Assembly: GCF_001025215.1 (NCBI RefSeq)
Contig: NZ_AP012330.1
Location: forward strand, 1,798,001 to 1,862,000
Reading direction: 5' to 3'
Length of the DNA stretch: 64,000 bases
Origin: Bifidobacterium pseudocatenulatum DSM 20438 = JCM 1200 = LMG 10505
GTDB taxonomy: Bacteria > Actinomycetota > Actinomycetes > Actinomycetales > Bifidobacteriaceae
Shown: positions 36,421 through 46,223 of the stretch, piece after piece
Layout: the number at the start of each line of letters is the position of its first letter
How positions within the stretch are numbered: the first letter of the stretch is position 1
Made by a program: the position numbers and the translations under genes
Notes under the pieces: generated by a model
The model's database searches: none
Told to the model about the DNA's origin: nothing
Seen by the model: only the letters and a program-made list of their open reading frames with translations

Positions 36421-37416
36421 ATGGTAACAATTTCTGACGTGGCGCACGCAGCCGGTGTTTCCAAAGCAACAGTCTCGTATGTACTATCGGGAGATCCTCG
36501 AATCACTCAAGCTACAACACTTAAAGTGCAACATGCGATTGACGAATTAGGCTATACGGTGAACCATGCAGCCCGCGCACTATCCGTAAGAAAAACCAAA
36601 ACAATAGGTGTGGTCTCCCCCGCCTTTCACGGCAACTATCTGTCAGCCCTCTTTGGACTGTACGTGTACCTGCTATCCGAAGAAGCGACAAAGAGAGGAT
36701 ACGACACTCTGCTCATTGGCGAGAACGACGGCTTCGAGGCAATGCATGAAGCATGGTCGTCAAAGAAAGTGGATGGGTTCATCCTGATGGACGTCAAAGA
36801 TGAGGATCCACGAGTCAGCTATGCCGCAAAAGAGCACATTCCGACCGTTGCATTCGGCTCGCCAAAGAACTCATACGGTTTGGATACAGTGGATTCCGAT
36901 TTCGCCAAGGCTGCATCATCAATCTTGCATTTCCTAGCCTCCGAAGGGCATAAAGAGGTGATTCTTATTCCATGGTCACACACAATATTTGATCAGGGTC
37001 TTGGCTACGCTTGGCGCTTTCTGGATTCAGCGATAGAGACCGCCAAACGTCTTGACCTGAAAATGCATGTCGAATATCCGAAAGACGACGATTCGGATCC
37101 TTCGCCCCTCATTGAGCATGCACTAGATACGCACACCAAAGCGACCGCTCTGATACTTCACAACGAGCCAGCAACAATCGTTGCCCCTCAGGTCTTGGCA
37201 CGCAGGAATCTCCGAACACCGGATGACTTGCAGGTCGTAACCGTCTTCCCGAAACAGCTAGCAACATCAATGAAGATATCGTTCTCCGCAGTGCGTCCGG
37301 ACATTGCGCAACTATCAGAAGCCGCCGTGGGAGCCCTTTTGCGTCGAATAAACAATCCGAAAGCCCAGACGGTCACCCGCTATCTTGATTATCCACTAAC
37401 CCAAGAGCCCGAGTAA
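36421..37416 (+). CDS. LacI-family transcriptional regulator (cassette 2)
   Basis: 331 residues. Helix-turn-helix TISDVAHAAGVSKATVSYVL is followed by the hinge helix HAARALSVRKTKTIGVV and a sensor domain. The C-terminus is more divergent than in cassette 1 (VVTVFPKQLATSMKISFSAV in place of the usual TGFDD segment). It is transcribed in the same direction as the cassette 2 transporter genes, about 200 bases upstream, and should control the palindrome at 37520-37535. Confidence 0.9.
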   Translation: MVTISDVAHAAGVSKATVSYVLSGDPRITQATTLKVQHAIDELGYTVNHAARALSVRKTKTIGVVSPAFHGNYLSALFGLYVYLLSEEATKRGYDTLLIGENDGFEAMHEAWSSKKVDGFILMDVKDEDPRVSYAAKEHIPTVAFGSPKNSYGLDTVDSDFAKAASSILHFLASEGHKEVILIPWSHTIFDQGLGYAWRFLDSAIETAKRLDLKMHVEYPKDDDSDPSPLIEHALDTHTKATALILHNEPATIVAPQVLARRNLRTPDDLQVVTVFPKQLATSMKISFSAVRPDIAQLSEAAVGALLRRINNPKAQTVTRYLDYPLTQEPE

Positions 37417-37483
37417 CATCGCAGCTACGTAGATTACGCGCAGAAAACAACCACGAGATTCTACATTAGTTAAGTTCGTCGAT

Positions 37484-37512
37484 TTGACTTTTCAAAGATC
37501 AGGGTTTATTAT
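37484..37512 (+). promoter_or_regulatory. Promoter of the cassette 2 transport operon
   Basis: TTGACT at 37484-37489 and TATTAT at 37507-37512 are 17 bases apart, a near-consensus housekeeping promoter. The operator lies directly downstream. Confidence 0.65.
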
Positions 37513-37519
37513 CTAACTT

Positions 37520-37535
37520 GTTTAACCGGTTCAAC
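37520..37535. promoter_or_regulatory. LacI-family operator of cassette 2
   Basis: GTTTAACCGGTTCAAC is a 16-base palindrome with one mismatch and the central ACCGGT typical of LacI-family sites. It overlaps the expected transcription start. Confidence 0.65.
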
Positions 37536-37615
37536 AGTTTGGGATTAAAACTTCCCAAACGCAATAAATTAATCATTCAGCGCATAGGTGCGCTGTTAAT
37601 GAAAGGAAATACCAA

Positions 37616-38791
37616 ATGATCGGTTCAAATATGAAGCGCGTGATAGCTTTAATCGCCGCAAGTGCCGCGGCAGTCAGTCTCGCCGCTTGCGGTAGCAACT
37701 CGAGTCAAGATTCCAAAACAATCGAATTCTGGGACCCATACCCTCAGAAGAACGATAGCAGCACATGGGCGAAATACGTTACCAATTGTGCTCCTGAGGG
37801 ATATAACGTAAAACGCATCGGCTATGCGCAGTCAGACCTATTAAACAATCTCACAACAGCTGTCAAGGCCGGCAACGCACCCCAGATCGCCCTGATCGAT
37901 AACCCAAAGATGCCTACCGCTGTCGACGCAGGACTTGTTACGGATATCGAGGCAGCGGGAGTCGACGTTTCAGGATTCGACAAGAATATCGAAGGTCCCG
38001 GCATCATCGACGGCGTACAATATGGGGTTTCTTACGGCACTAACGCATTGGGCTTGTATTACAACCCCGATGTCCTCAATAAGGCTGGCGTCGACCCGGA
38101 ATCGATTACCGATTGGGATTCGCTCAACAGTGCCATCGAAAAAGTAGTAAACGCAGGATATAAGGGCATCACGTTCTCCGGCATTTCCGGCGAAGAAGGA
38201 ACATTCCAGTTCCTTCCCTGGTTCTGGGGAGCCGGCGGTCAATTGAAGGACGCTTCAGGTTCCAGTGCCGAGCAGGATGCGCTTGATCTGGTATCCGGCT
38301 GGGTCCAAAAAGGTTGGGCTCCGAAATCGGTCGCAACGGACAACCAATCTGCTGCGTGGGATCTGTTCCTTGGCGGCGATTACGGCTTCTCTGAAAATGG
38401 TTCATGGCAGATGGAGTCGGCCACCGAGAAAGGCTACAAGATGATTTCCATTCCAGCCAAAGATGGCGGAGTAGCCCCGGTTCCAAGCGGTGGCGAGTTC
38501 ATTACCATTCCAGCCCAGAAAACCAAAGACAGTGACAAGATGAAGGCAACCGCGGAGGTCATTCAGTGCCTCATTGACGGAGATAATCTCAAGAAGACCA
38601 ATGATGAGATGGTTTATCTTGCCGCCAAAAGTGACGTCCGCAAGCAGCAGGTGGAAGAGAACAGTGCCTGGGCACCTTGGGTTGACGCCGTAGAAAATGC
38701 TGAAGGCCGTACCACTGACGTTGGTCTGGAATACGAAGACATTTCTGCACAGCTTTCTGAAGATCTACAGGCTGCCTTGAATAAGGGCTGA
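37616..38791 (+). CDS. Sugar ABC transporter substrate-binding lipoprotein (cassette 2)
   Basis: 391 residues, start ATG at 37616 with AAAGGAAA upstream. Lipobox VSLAAC at about residue 25, then IEFWDPYPQKNDSSTWAKYV and GVSYGTNALGLYYNPDVL, the standard binding-protein pattern. It is shorter and clearly different from the cassette 1 protein, so it probably binds another sugar. The permeases follow after about 95 bases. Confidence 0.92.
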   Translation: MIGSNMKRVIALIAASAAAVSLAACGSNSSQDSKTIEFWDPYPQKNDSSTWAKYVTNCAPEGYNVKRIGYAQSDLLNNLTTAVKAGNAPQIALIDNPKMPTAVDAGLVTDIEAAGVDVSGFDKNIEGPGIIDGVQYGVSYGTNALGLYYNPDVLNKAGVDPESITDWDSLNSAIEKVVNAGYKGITFSGISGEEGTFQFLPWFWGAGGQLKDASGSSAEQDALDLVSGWVQKGWAPKSVATDNQSAAWDLFLGGDYGFSENGSWQMESATEKGYKMISIPAKDGGVAPVPSGGEFITIPAQKTKDSDKMKATAEVIQCLIDGDNLKKTNDEMVYLAAKSDVRKQQVEENSAWAPWVDAVENAEGRTTDVGLEYEDISAQLSEDLQAALNKG

Positions 38792-38886
38792 TTCGCGGTC
38801 TCATATTTTTCTGGGGCATCTGCCCGCCATTCATTGCGATATTCAGACGCCCCATTCCATCTTTTCCATCAACAGGCAGGTGAACT

Positions 38887-39804
38887 GTGTCTCAAACAAT
38901 CACCGTAGATAAACCAAGGCGAATCAAGCCAACCACATTGGCCGCCATTGGTTTCGCGGCCCCGCTGATTATTTACATGCTTATCTTCTACGTTTGGCCT
39001 CTGATTCAGAATATTTCCATGAGTATGCACCGCTACACACGTCGCACTTTTGTGACCGGCGATGCCCCTTGGTCTGGATTCGATATCTATAAGGAAATAT
39101 TAAGCGATCAACAGTTCTGGACCATTCTCGGACAGACTTTGATTTTCGTCTTCGCTTCTATCGTTTTCCAATACTCTATCGGCTTGGCATTGGCGGTTTT
39201 CTTCAATCAGAATTTCAAACTTTCCGCGGCTTTGCGCGGCGCATTCCTTGTACCATGGCTACTTCCGCCAATGATTTCCGGTACGATCTGGCAATGGATG
39301 ATGGACGCCGACAGCGGTGTTATTAATAATTTCCTCAAACTATTTGGTTTGGACCCGGTTTGGTGGCTGCAAGCCGATCATTCCTTGTGGGCGGTTATCA
39401 TTGCCAATATTTGGCTTGGTATTCCTTTCAACCTCGTAATTCTGTATTCGGGCTTGCAAAACATCAATGGCGACTTGTATGAAGCCGCCGCGTTGGATGG
39501 CTGCAATGCTTGGCAGCGCTTCTGGAAGATTACTTTCCCGTTGCTCAAGCCGGTATCGATGATCACGCTCCTGCTAGGTTTCGTCTACACGTTACGAACA
39601 GTAGACATCATCTGGATTATGACCAAGGGTACTGGATCTTCGAGAACCTTGGCAACTTGGGCTTATGAGATGGCTTTCGGAAAGGGCACATCAGCAACCA
39701 TCCGGTATTCGGAAGCATCCGTTGTGGGCACGATTCTCATTGTCGTAGCACTGATTTTCGCTCTGATTTACCTGTGGGCCCAGCGGAATGAAGAGAAGAG
39801 GTAA
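38887..39804 (+). CDS. Sugar ABC transporter permease (MalF-like, cassette 2)
   Basis: 305 residues from a GTG at 38887 with AGGTGA upstream. Six helices, EAA loop EAAALDGCNAWQRFWKITFP. Its stop is 4 bases before the next permease gene. Confidence 0.93.
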   Translation: MSQTITVDKPRRIKPTTLAAIGFAAPLIIYMLIFYVWPLIQNISMSMHRYTRRTFVTGDAPWSGFDIYKEILSDQQFWTILGQTLIFVFASIVFQYSIGLALAVFFNQNFKLSAALRGAFLVPWLLPPMISGTIWQWMMDADSGVINNFLKLFGLDPVWWLQADHSLWAVIIANIWLGIPFNLVILYSGLQNINGDLYEAAALDGCNAWQRFWKITFPLLKPVSMITLLLGFVYTLRTVDIIWIMTKGTGSSRTLATWAYEMAFGKGTSATIRYSEASVVGTILIVVALIFALIYLWAQRNEEKR

Positions 39805-39808
39805 CTAA

Positions 39809-40624
39809 ATGAAACATCGTTCATCATGGTGGAAAACACTTATAGGCATCATTTTGACGCTGATTATGCTCTTCCCCGTATACTGGATGATCAACATATC
39901 ATTCACGCAACGTCGCTCCATCCGTTCAGGGGATCTGTTCCCGAAAGATTTCACGCTCGACAATTATGCCTCTGCGTTAAGTTCACAGCTCCCCTACCTA
40001 GGAACGTCATTGCTAGTTGCCATAGGATGCGTGATCCTGACTCTAGCAATTGCATTACCTTCGTCATACGCCATTGTTTTCTTGGAGTTCAAAGGCTCAA
40101 AGTCCATGAACTTCCTGTTGATTGTTGCTCAGATGATTCCCGCGGTCGTTATGTCTCTAGGCTTCTACCAGATCTACAATGACATCGGCCTTCTCGACAG
40201 TATTCCGGGACTTATCGTTGCCGACTCCACTTTGTCGGTACCGTTCGCGGTGATTCTGATGACGGGATTTATGTCTGGTATGCCACGCTCGCTGGTGGAG
40301 GCAGCGCAAATCGACGGAGCATCACAGTGGGGCGTTTTTACCAAAATCGTGATTCCACTCTCCCGTAATACCGTTGTCACGACTTCGCTATTCGCTTTCC
40401 TCTGGGCATGGTCGGATTTCATGTTTGCTTCGACCCTCGATTCCGGTGGCGGCAAGATGAGGCCAATCACCATGGGTCTATATGACTTTATCGGTTCGCA
40501 AAACCAAGAATGGGGGCCAATGATGGCCACCGCAGTATTGGCCTCAGTACCAACAGCACTGTTGCTGATTTTCGCGCAGAAATACGTTGCCGCCGGCGTA
40601 ACAGCCGGAGCAGTGAAAGACTAA
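39809..40624 (+). CDS. Sugar ABC transporter permease (MalG-like, cassette 2)
   Basis: 271 residues, six helices, EAA loop EAAQIDGASQWGVFTKIVIP. It pairs with the preceding permease. Again no ATPase gene is present. Confidence 0.93.
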   Translation: MKHRSSWWKTLIGIILTLIMLFPVYWMINISFTQRRSIRSGDLFPKDFTLDNYASALSSQLPYLGTSLLVAIGCVILTLAIALPSSYAIVFLEFKGSKSMNFLLIVAQMIPAVVMSLGFYQIYNDIGLLDSIPGLIVADSTLSVPFAVILMTGFMSGMPRSLVEAAQIDGASQWGVFTKIVIPLSRNTVVTTSLFAFLWAWSDFMFASTLDSGGGKMRPITMGLYDFIGSQNQEWGPMMATAVLASVPTALLLIFAQKYVAAGVTAGAVKD

Positions 40625-40660
40625 TCCAACCCTTAAATACATAATTAACAAGGACCAGCT

Positions 40661-42733
40661 ATGAGTGAACTAACTTTTGCTATCGATGGAGATGCACTGT
40701 TGTGGACTGGGGACGGCGAATACCTTCGCATCGAACCATGGGGAAAGAATTCAGTCCGCGTCCGCGCCTCGAAAATGCATGAGATACAAGAACAAGAAGG
40801 AGCTTTGCTACCACAAAACAATCAGGTCTCAGACAGCCACAACTATGGTATCACCATTGACAAGCCCAATAGAACCGCCGAATTACGCAATGGCGATATT
40901 GTAGTTCAAGCGAAAGCATCCTGCGGCCTGTACTCCGGATCAGGATATGAAGAGCCACGCTGTTTACTAAGCTTCTATAAGGCAGACGGCACACCGCTCA
41001 TTCAGGAAATACCATCTGGCGGATCACTAAATCTTCGAGCGCGATGGTTCAAACCGATCACCGGAGGCGACTATTCCATCGTTGCTTCCTTTACCACACC
41101 GGAAAATGAGAAACTATATGGTATGGGCGAGTACCAACAGAACATCCTCAATCTGAAAGGTTGTACCCTCGAACTCGCGCATCGCAATTCACAGGCATCT
41201 ATTCCTTTCGTGGTTTCCAGCGCCGGATATGGCTTCCTGTGGAATAATCCGGCACTTGGAAACGTTACGTTCGGCAAGAACCGCACGGAATGGCGAGCTG
41301 AATCAGCCAAGCAGATTGACTACTGGATTACCACAGGCGATACACCTTCTTCGATAATGAAGCATTACGCCGACGCCACAGGGCACGCTCCTCACATGCC
41401 TGAATGGGGACTGGGATTCTGGCAGTGCAAGCTTAGATATTGGAATCAACGTCAGCTTCTAGACGTCGCCCATGGGTTTAAACAGCGTAATATTCCATTG
41501 GATCTCATCGTTGTAGATTTCTTCCACTGGCCGCATATGGGTGACTTCCGTTTTGAGAATGAATTCTGGCCAGATCCCAAAGCTATGGCGGACGATCTGC
41601 ACAGCATGGGAGTGAAACTCATGGTATCTGTGTGGCCCCAGGTCGCGCTCGCCTCAGAGAATTATGTTGAGATGAAGTCAAAGAACCTTCTCGTGCGTGC
41701 AGATAAGGGTGAAGACGTCGGCATGATGTTCGAAGGTCCCAGCCAGTTCTATGACGCCACCAATCCAAAAGCTCGTGAATATGTTTGGGAGAAGTGCCGA
41801 ACAAATTATGCCGAGCTTGGGGTTGATGCATTCTGGCTCGACGAAGCGGAACCTGAATACGGCACGTACGATTTCGACAATTATCGATATTACGCCGGCC
41901 CAAACCAGCAGGTGGCAAACATCTACCCAAGAGACTATAACAAAGGCTTCTACGAGGGGCAACAAACCATAGGAAGGGATGGTGACATCGTCAACCTCAC
42001 CCGTTGCGCTTGGGCTGGTTCGCAACGCTATGGTTCTCTTGTTTGGTCTGGAGACGTTGGTTCGACCTTCGCCGACCTCCGTGCCCAGATTACCTGCGCC
42101 ATTCACATGGGCATGGCCGGTATCCCTTGGTTCACCACCGATATGGGCGGTTTCCATGATGGGATAATTGATTCGGACAATTTCAAGGAGTTGTTGGCCC
42201 GCTGGTGTGCGTTCTCATGCTTCCTGCCGGTCATGCGCAACCATGGCGATCGTAGTCTGCATACGGCAACCGGCAAGGAGACCATCACTAATTCGGCCGG
42301 AGACCACCGTTCGCCAAGTGGTGCCGACAATGAGCCTTGGAGCTATGGCCCCGAGATGGAGCAAATCTTCCGAAAGTTCATTGCCATTCGCGAAAAAATG
42401 CGCCCTTACACTCGAGAACTGTTCGAATCAGCACATATCGATGGCCAGCCTTTGGTTCGCGGACTCTTCTACGAGTTCCCCCAAGACAAGTCGGTGTCTG
42501 ATATCGCCGATGAATACATGTTCGGCCCTGATATCCTAGTGGCCCCCGTAGTTGAGGCCGGAGCCAGATCGCGTGAGGTGACGCTTCCCGGAAACGCTAG
42601 CATCACATGGACGGATCTACGCACCGGCAAAGTGTATGAAGGTGGGCAGAAAATCACTGTCGACGCCGGAATAGACACGATTCCAGCCTTCGCGCGCGAC
42701 GGCCACGACCATGGGCTGATCGGAATGCTATAA
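40661..42733 (+). CDS. GH31 alpha-glycosidase (YicI-type)
   Basis: 690 residues, no signal peptide, cytoplasmic. GH31 landmarks: LYGMGEYQQNILNLKG near 152, WGLGFWQCKLRYWNQ near 249, nucleophile Asp394 in FWLDEAEPEYG and acid/base Asp465 in WSGDVGSTF, then TTDMGGFHDG. The LDEAEPE form of the nucleophile motif is close to bacterial alpha-xylosidases of the YicI type, though several specificities share it. It is the last gene of cassette 2 and should process the imported sugar. Confidence 0.88.
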   Translation: MSELTFAIDGDALLWTGDGEYLRIEPWGKNSVRVRASKMHEIQEQEGALLPQNNQVSDSHNYGITIDKPNRTAELRNGDIVVQAKASCGLYSGSGYEEPRCLLSFYKADGTPLIQEIPSGGSLNLRARWFKPITGGDYSIVASFTTPENEKLYGMGEYQQNILNLKGCTLELAHRNSQASIPFVVSSAGYGFLWNNPALGNVTFGKNRTEWRAESAKQIDYWITTGDTPSSIMKHYADATGHAPHMPEWGLGFWQCKLRYWNQRQLLDVAHGFKQRNIPLDLIVVDFFHWPHMGDFRFENEFWPDPKAMADDLHSMGVKLMVSVWPQVALASENYVEMKSKNLLVRADKGEDVGMMFEGPSQFYDATNPKAREYVWEKCRTNYAELGVDAFWLDEAEPEYGTYDFDNYRYYAGPNQQVANIYPRDYNKGFYEGQQTIGRDGDIVNLTRCAWAGSQRYGSLVWSGDVGSTFADLRAQITCAIHMGMAGIPWFTTDMGGFHDGIIDSDNFKELLARWCAFSCFLPVMRNHGDRSLHTATGKETITNSAGDHRSPSGADNEPWSYGPEMEQIFRKFIAIREKMRPYTRELFESAHIDGQPLVRGLFYEFPQDKSVSDIADEYMFGPDILVAPVVEAGARSREVTLPGNASITWTDLRTGKVYEGGQKITVDAGIDTIPAFARDGHDHGLIGML

Positions 42734-42748
42734 ATTCCCACACAGGAA

Positions 42749-42796
42749 ATGTGGGGCGTCCGTTTCCAAGGCGAACGCCCCACACTCTGCGCTTTT
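42749..42796 (+). terminator. Terminator of cassette 2
   Basis: GTGGGGCGT pairs with ACGCCCCAC around a loop, followed shortly by TTTTT. Confidence 0.75.
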
Positions 42797-42804
42797 TCCC
42801 ATTT

Positions 42805-42837
42805 CAACCGGTCTATCTGCGTTATTATGGCAGATTT
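42805..42837 (+). repeat. Fifth copy of the TATGGCAGA repeat unit
   Basis: CAACCGGTCTATCTGCGTTA is shared with 35876-35895, followed by TTATGGCAGATTT with a two-base deletion relative to that copy. It lies just after the cassette 2 terminator. Confidence 0.8.
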
Positions 42838-43240
42838 GTAGCGGGCTTTCGATCAAACAGATGTTGAGCAGTTTTACATGGCATTTATCAAAGTTTTTGC
42901 TTTCTGCCGCTCCGCACTCAAAGAATTCAGCCAGAAAATACCGACCGCTTTTTGCAGCCGCATCAATTAAGTGCCTGCAAAAAGCCATTCAATACGTTGC
43001 TGTCAGCAACACCTCGGAAAGCAAAGTAAAAGTTGTGGCCAATATATTCGGAGGCATCGCCAAGCAATGCAACCGTATTAAAATTCGGTTCGATTAAGGT
43101 TCGATAAATCTACCTCACCATTTTTGCTTATGGCGAGTCAAAATGCATCCTTCCCACATGGCTTTGCTGCTTTTTGTATCTTTTGTTGTTATCCGTTGCC
43201 ACTTGTCGGTAGCGGCACGGCACGTCAGTATCATGTGCGT
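42838..43240. other. AT-rich gap before YccF
   Basis: About 400 bases without a credible gene. Short frames lack ribosome sites. The yccF promoter should be at its end. Confidence 0.4.
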
Positions 43241-43606
43241 ATGCGACTTATTGGCAATATTCTGTGGCTGATTTTGGGCGGACTGCTGCTTGCCACCAGT
43301 TGGGCGATTATCGGCCTGGTGCTGTGCGTCACCATCATCGGCATTCCATTGGGAGTGCAGGCGTTCAAGATGGCGGGTTTAACGCTGACCCCGTTCGGCA
43401 AAACCGTGGTGTATGGCGGCGGTGTGGGATCGGTGCTGGCCAATATCGTATGGTTTGTGTTGGCTGGCATATGGATGGCGATTGGCTACATACTTGCTGG
43501 CCTGCTGAACTGCGTCACCATCATTGGTATTCCGTTCGGCATTCAATCGTTCAAGATGGCCAAGCTGGCTTTGTGGCCGTTCGGCTCGCAAATCCGCAGC
43601 TTGTAA
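43241..43606 (+). CDS. YccF-domain inner membrane protein
   Basis: 121 residues from the ATG at 43241 (MRLIGNILWLILGG). Longer starts add a non-conserved Cys-rich leader. Two YccF repeats are visible, each a hairpin of hydrophobic helices ending in a CVTIIGIPxGxQxFKMA motif (about 30-45 and 90-106). Function is unknown in the family. It lies alone, with no strong ribosome site. Confidence 0.85.
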   Translation: MRLIGNILWLILGGLLLATSWAIIGLVLCVTIIGIPLGVQAFKMAGLTLTPFGKTVVYGGGVGSVLANIVWFVLAGIWMAIGYILAGLLNCVTIIGIPFGIQSFKMAKLALWPFGSQIRSL

Positions 43607-43786
43607 TCACTTCAGATTACTTCACCCAACATAGACGGCCATCGACTGCCGTCTTGCATATAAGTATCGAGGAGCTGCGGTCCGAACGGACCGTGACCAC
43701 TGCACCCTAGGCAACGAAACACATTTCATTTCGCTTATGGCAGCTCCAGAGCGGCAAGGCTCAAAAACTGAACAGTCGAACATTAC

Positions 43787-44768
43787 CTACCCAAAATGAT
43801 TGCTAATGCCAGCCGCGAATCCCACCGCAGCACTTCCATTCATGCCCAGGCCATTCAACAATCGTCCCGCATGCTTCGCGCCGGCCCATACCGCGTTGAT
43901 GATGTTGCCGGCGCCATATCCGGTAAGCACCGTCCACGGATGGGCGAGCAGCCCGCATATCGGGTCAAGACTCTGGTAGATTCGCGCGAAGAACAATTCG
44001 GGTGCCGGCCTGCATCAGCACAGCGCCAATCGCATACACAACGATGAGGTTGCGCAACCGCTTGGCATAGATACGGTCGCGCCCACGCATAAGCCACATA
44101 AGCGGCAGCAATACGCCGAACAGATGCATGCCGATATAGCTGGGCTCCGCGAACAGGAACTGCGGGCGACCACCGCCCCACACTGAGCTTTCATTGATGT
44201 ACTGCCGGTACATGAGGTGCGCGAAATAGTCGGTCAACGGCTTGATATGCAGATGGATGGATAGCCATTGCACCACGCCCACGCCGAAGGAGAACCAGTA
44301 AGAAGCGATGAGAATCCGCAATGGCGTACGCCATGGAATGCGTTTGATGCCGAACGCAATGGCGATCGCACCCAAAGTGGCGAGCACGCCCAATAATCCG
44401 GTGATGCTCATGAACGCGGCGTTGAGATGGATACCGAATTTCAGCCATCCCGGGATGGACAGGATTATGCAGGCCACTGGTAGGAGGAACATTGGCAGGT
44501 ATCGATTGGCTGCGATGCGCAGTTGATGCCAATTGCATAGGCAGTACACGGCGAACAGCGCCGGACTGATTGGCGACCAGAACGGCGCGTACAGGCCGAG
44601 CGTGGTGCCGTCCACCGGAAGAAAAGCGATGGCCAGCAGCAGCCAAATGACGTTGCGTTCCTGCGTTGTCAGGAATTGCAGGAACGGCCGGTATCGCGGT
44701 CGGTATCGCGACCAGCCATGATGGTTGCCCACGTCGATGGTGTCGTTGTGTACGCATGCTTGGTTCAT
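43787..44768 (-). pseudogene. Broken O-antigen/EPS polymerase-like gene
   Basis: A frame from the ATG at 44768 (GAGGGG upstream) encodes about 258 residues with several membrane helices and a VWGGGRPQFLFAEPSYIGMH loop typical of Wzy/O-antigen ligase proteins. It stops after QAGTRIVLRAN near 43965. The natural continuation (FFARIYQSLDPICGLLAHPW, VLTGYGAGNIINAVW) is in another frame from about 43996 to 43787, so a one-base indel lies near 43997. The combined product is also shorter than the usual 400 residues. It is an orphan remnant of an EPS locus. Confidence 0.8.
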
Positions 44769-44967
44769 GTGGTTCCCCCTCCCCGTCAACCTTACTCGTT
44801 CATCATGATGTATGGATGCCACCCGTTGTTCATTTGTAAGCGCAACGCCTTCGTCAGGCTTGTAGGTCTGGCGGTTCGTCGGCGAATGGCTCGGCGGGCG
44901 TGCGGTAGCCGAGCACTCGCATGGGCCGGTCGACCTTGCGCTGTAGCGGACAGGCGGCAGCCCGTCA

Positions 44968-45459
44968 TCATTCATCGATTAAACGTCCACTTCTCCTCAG
45001 GCTTGCGGCAAATTGTTCTTCCGTGATTTCTTCTGTCACCAGTCTGGAAATGAGTTTATATAGGGTATTTCGTTCTGGCTCTGGATCATCATCGATATCC
45101 AAATCAATTCTTTCCATTTTCAGGATGGCCAAGGATATGGCCATTGCGGTGCGCTTGTTGCCATCAGCGAAATAATGATTTTTGGCTAGGTGAAAGGTAA
45201 GATGCGCCATTTGTCGAAACAAATCTTCGAATCGTTCTTTCGACGATTGACCGAATACCGGCAGAAATGTCGAATCCACAACGCCACTTACGGAACCGGC
45301 GTCATTGGCTCTTTCCACGGTAAATCCGCCGATGTCGTCAAGTTGCTTCCTGTGTACTCGGACGATTGCTTGTGTCATTGCTTCTGCGAAATCATCAGAT
45401 GGAAAAACGAGTGGCGGCGCTTGGATATGCCACCACTCGTCAGTGTATTGCTCAGGCAT
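44968..45459 (-). CDS. Fic/Doc-family toxin
   Basis: 163 residues from the ATG at 45459, which overlaps the stop of the upstream antitoxin gene. The Fic core reads LTFHLAKNHYFADGNKRTAM, with HXFX(D/E)GN(G/K)R in its Doc form (HYFADGNKR at about 108-116). Doc toxins phosphorylate elongation factor Tu or AMPylate targets. The N-terminal extension of about 40 residues is longer than in phage P1 Doc. A tight operon with a Panacea-domain gene shows a toxin-antitoxin pair. Confidence 0.88.
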   Translation of the reverse strand: MPEQYTDEWWHIQAPPLVFPSDDFAEAMTQAIVRVHRKQLDDIGGFTVERANDAGSVSGVVDSTFLPVFGQSSKERFEDLFRQMAHLTFHLAKNHYFADGNKRTAMAISLAILKMERIDLDIDDDPEPERNTLYKLISRLVTEEITEEQFAASLRRSGRLIDE

Positions 45460-45958
45460 TGCGCAGAATCCTGAAGGTGTTCTGCCATTTTGCATTTACT
45501 TCATCCAAACTAGATGCAAGAGTGTTTTTGGGGAAGGTCAGACCGTCGTCGGATGCGAGAATGGCATCGTTGGTGATTTCGACGTTTTCTTCTTCCCTGT
45601 AGACATTCTTCCAAGCGGAGTTCTTTCGATGGGAGAATCTCACAAGATCGAATGCCGTCAGAAAACCATATTTCTTTGCCGTCCCATCTACGACGGATAA
45701 GGCCTGTTCATCCTTTGCGGTTTCGCCCTCGGGCTTGAGAATCCTGTTGCGTCCGTATTTTTGGAAAGTGAAATAAACGTTCCTCTCAACCGGACCGTAA
45801 GGCCACGCTTCAATCTTGTCTTCGAACAATGGTTTCCCGGTTGCGCGCAGAGATTCGACTTGCGCGAAATAAACGAGCTTGTTCAGCACAAGATTCGTAA
45901 TGTCGATATCAGAGCCATGGCGAAGAATGAAAGCATTCGCTACTTGTATTGACTTCAT
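45452..45958 (-). CDS. panA: Panacea-domain (DUF4065/SocA-like) antitoxin
   Basis: 168 residues, start ATG at 45958 with GAGGAGGGGC upstream. Panacea landmarks are LNKLVYFAQVESLRATGKPLF (about 27-47) and EAWPYGPVERNVYFTFQKYG (about 50-69). Panacea proteins neutralise many unrelated toxins; Doc-type partners are among those reported. Gene order antitoxin-toxin with overlap supports this role. It is near-standard in length and intact. Confidence 0.85.
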   Translation of the reverse strand: MKSIQVANAFILRHGSDIDITNLVLNKLVYFAQVESLRATGKPLFEDKIEAWPYGPVERNVYFTFQKYGRNRILKPEGETAKDEQALSVVDGTAKKYGFLTAFDLVRFSHRKNSAWKNVYREEENVEITNDAILASDDGLTFPKNTLASSLDEVNAKWQNTFRILRNA

Positions 45959-46223
45959 GCCCCTCCTCTGTCATGGAAATTTCTATGTTCAGATATATGA
46001 AGCTTGCTTTCGAAAGGATGTATATTACCAGTCCTTCTCTCAAAACACAAAGGTAGCATTCAATAATGCATTTGTCAGACGCTGTAAGAAATCCTTCATT
46101 TTCAGTTTGGCAGCATTCCGCACGCTAGGGCTGTCGACAAGGATAAGGAAACCACATATTGTTGCCACAAAATCATGCGTCAAGGGATAGCTACAAAATA
46201 CGTCGAATAGTCGTTTGGGATTT
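45959..46223. other. Gap between antitoxin promoter and IS relic
   Basis: About 265 bases that should include the antitoxin promoter. I see no gene or clear structure. Confidence 0.35.
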
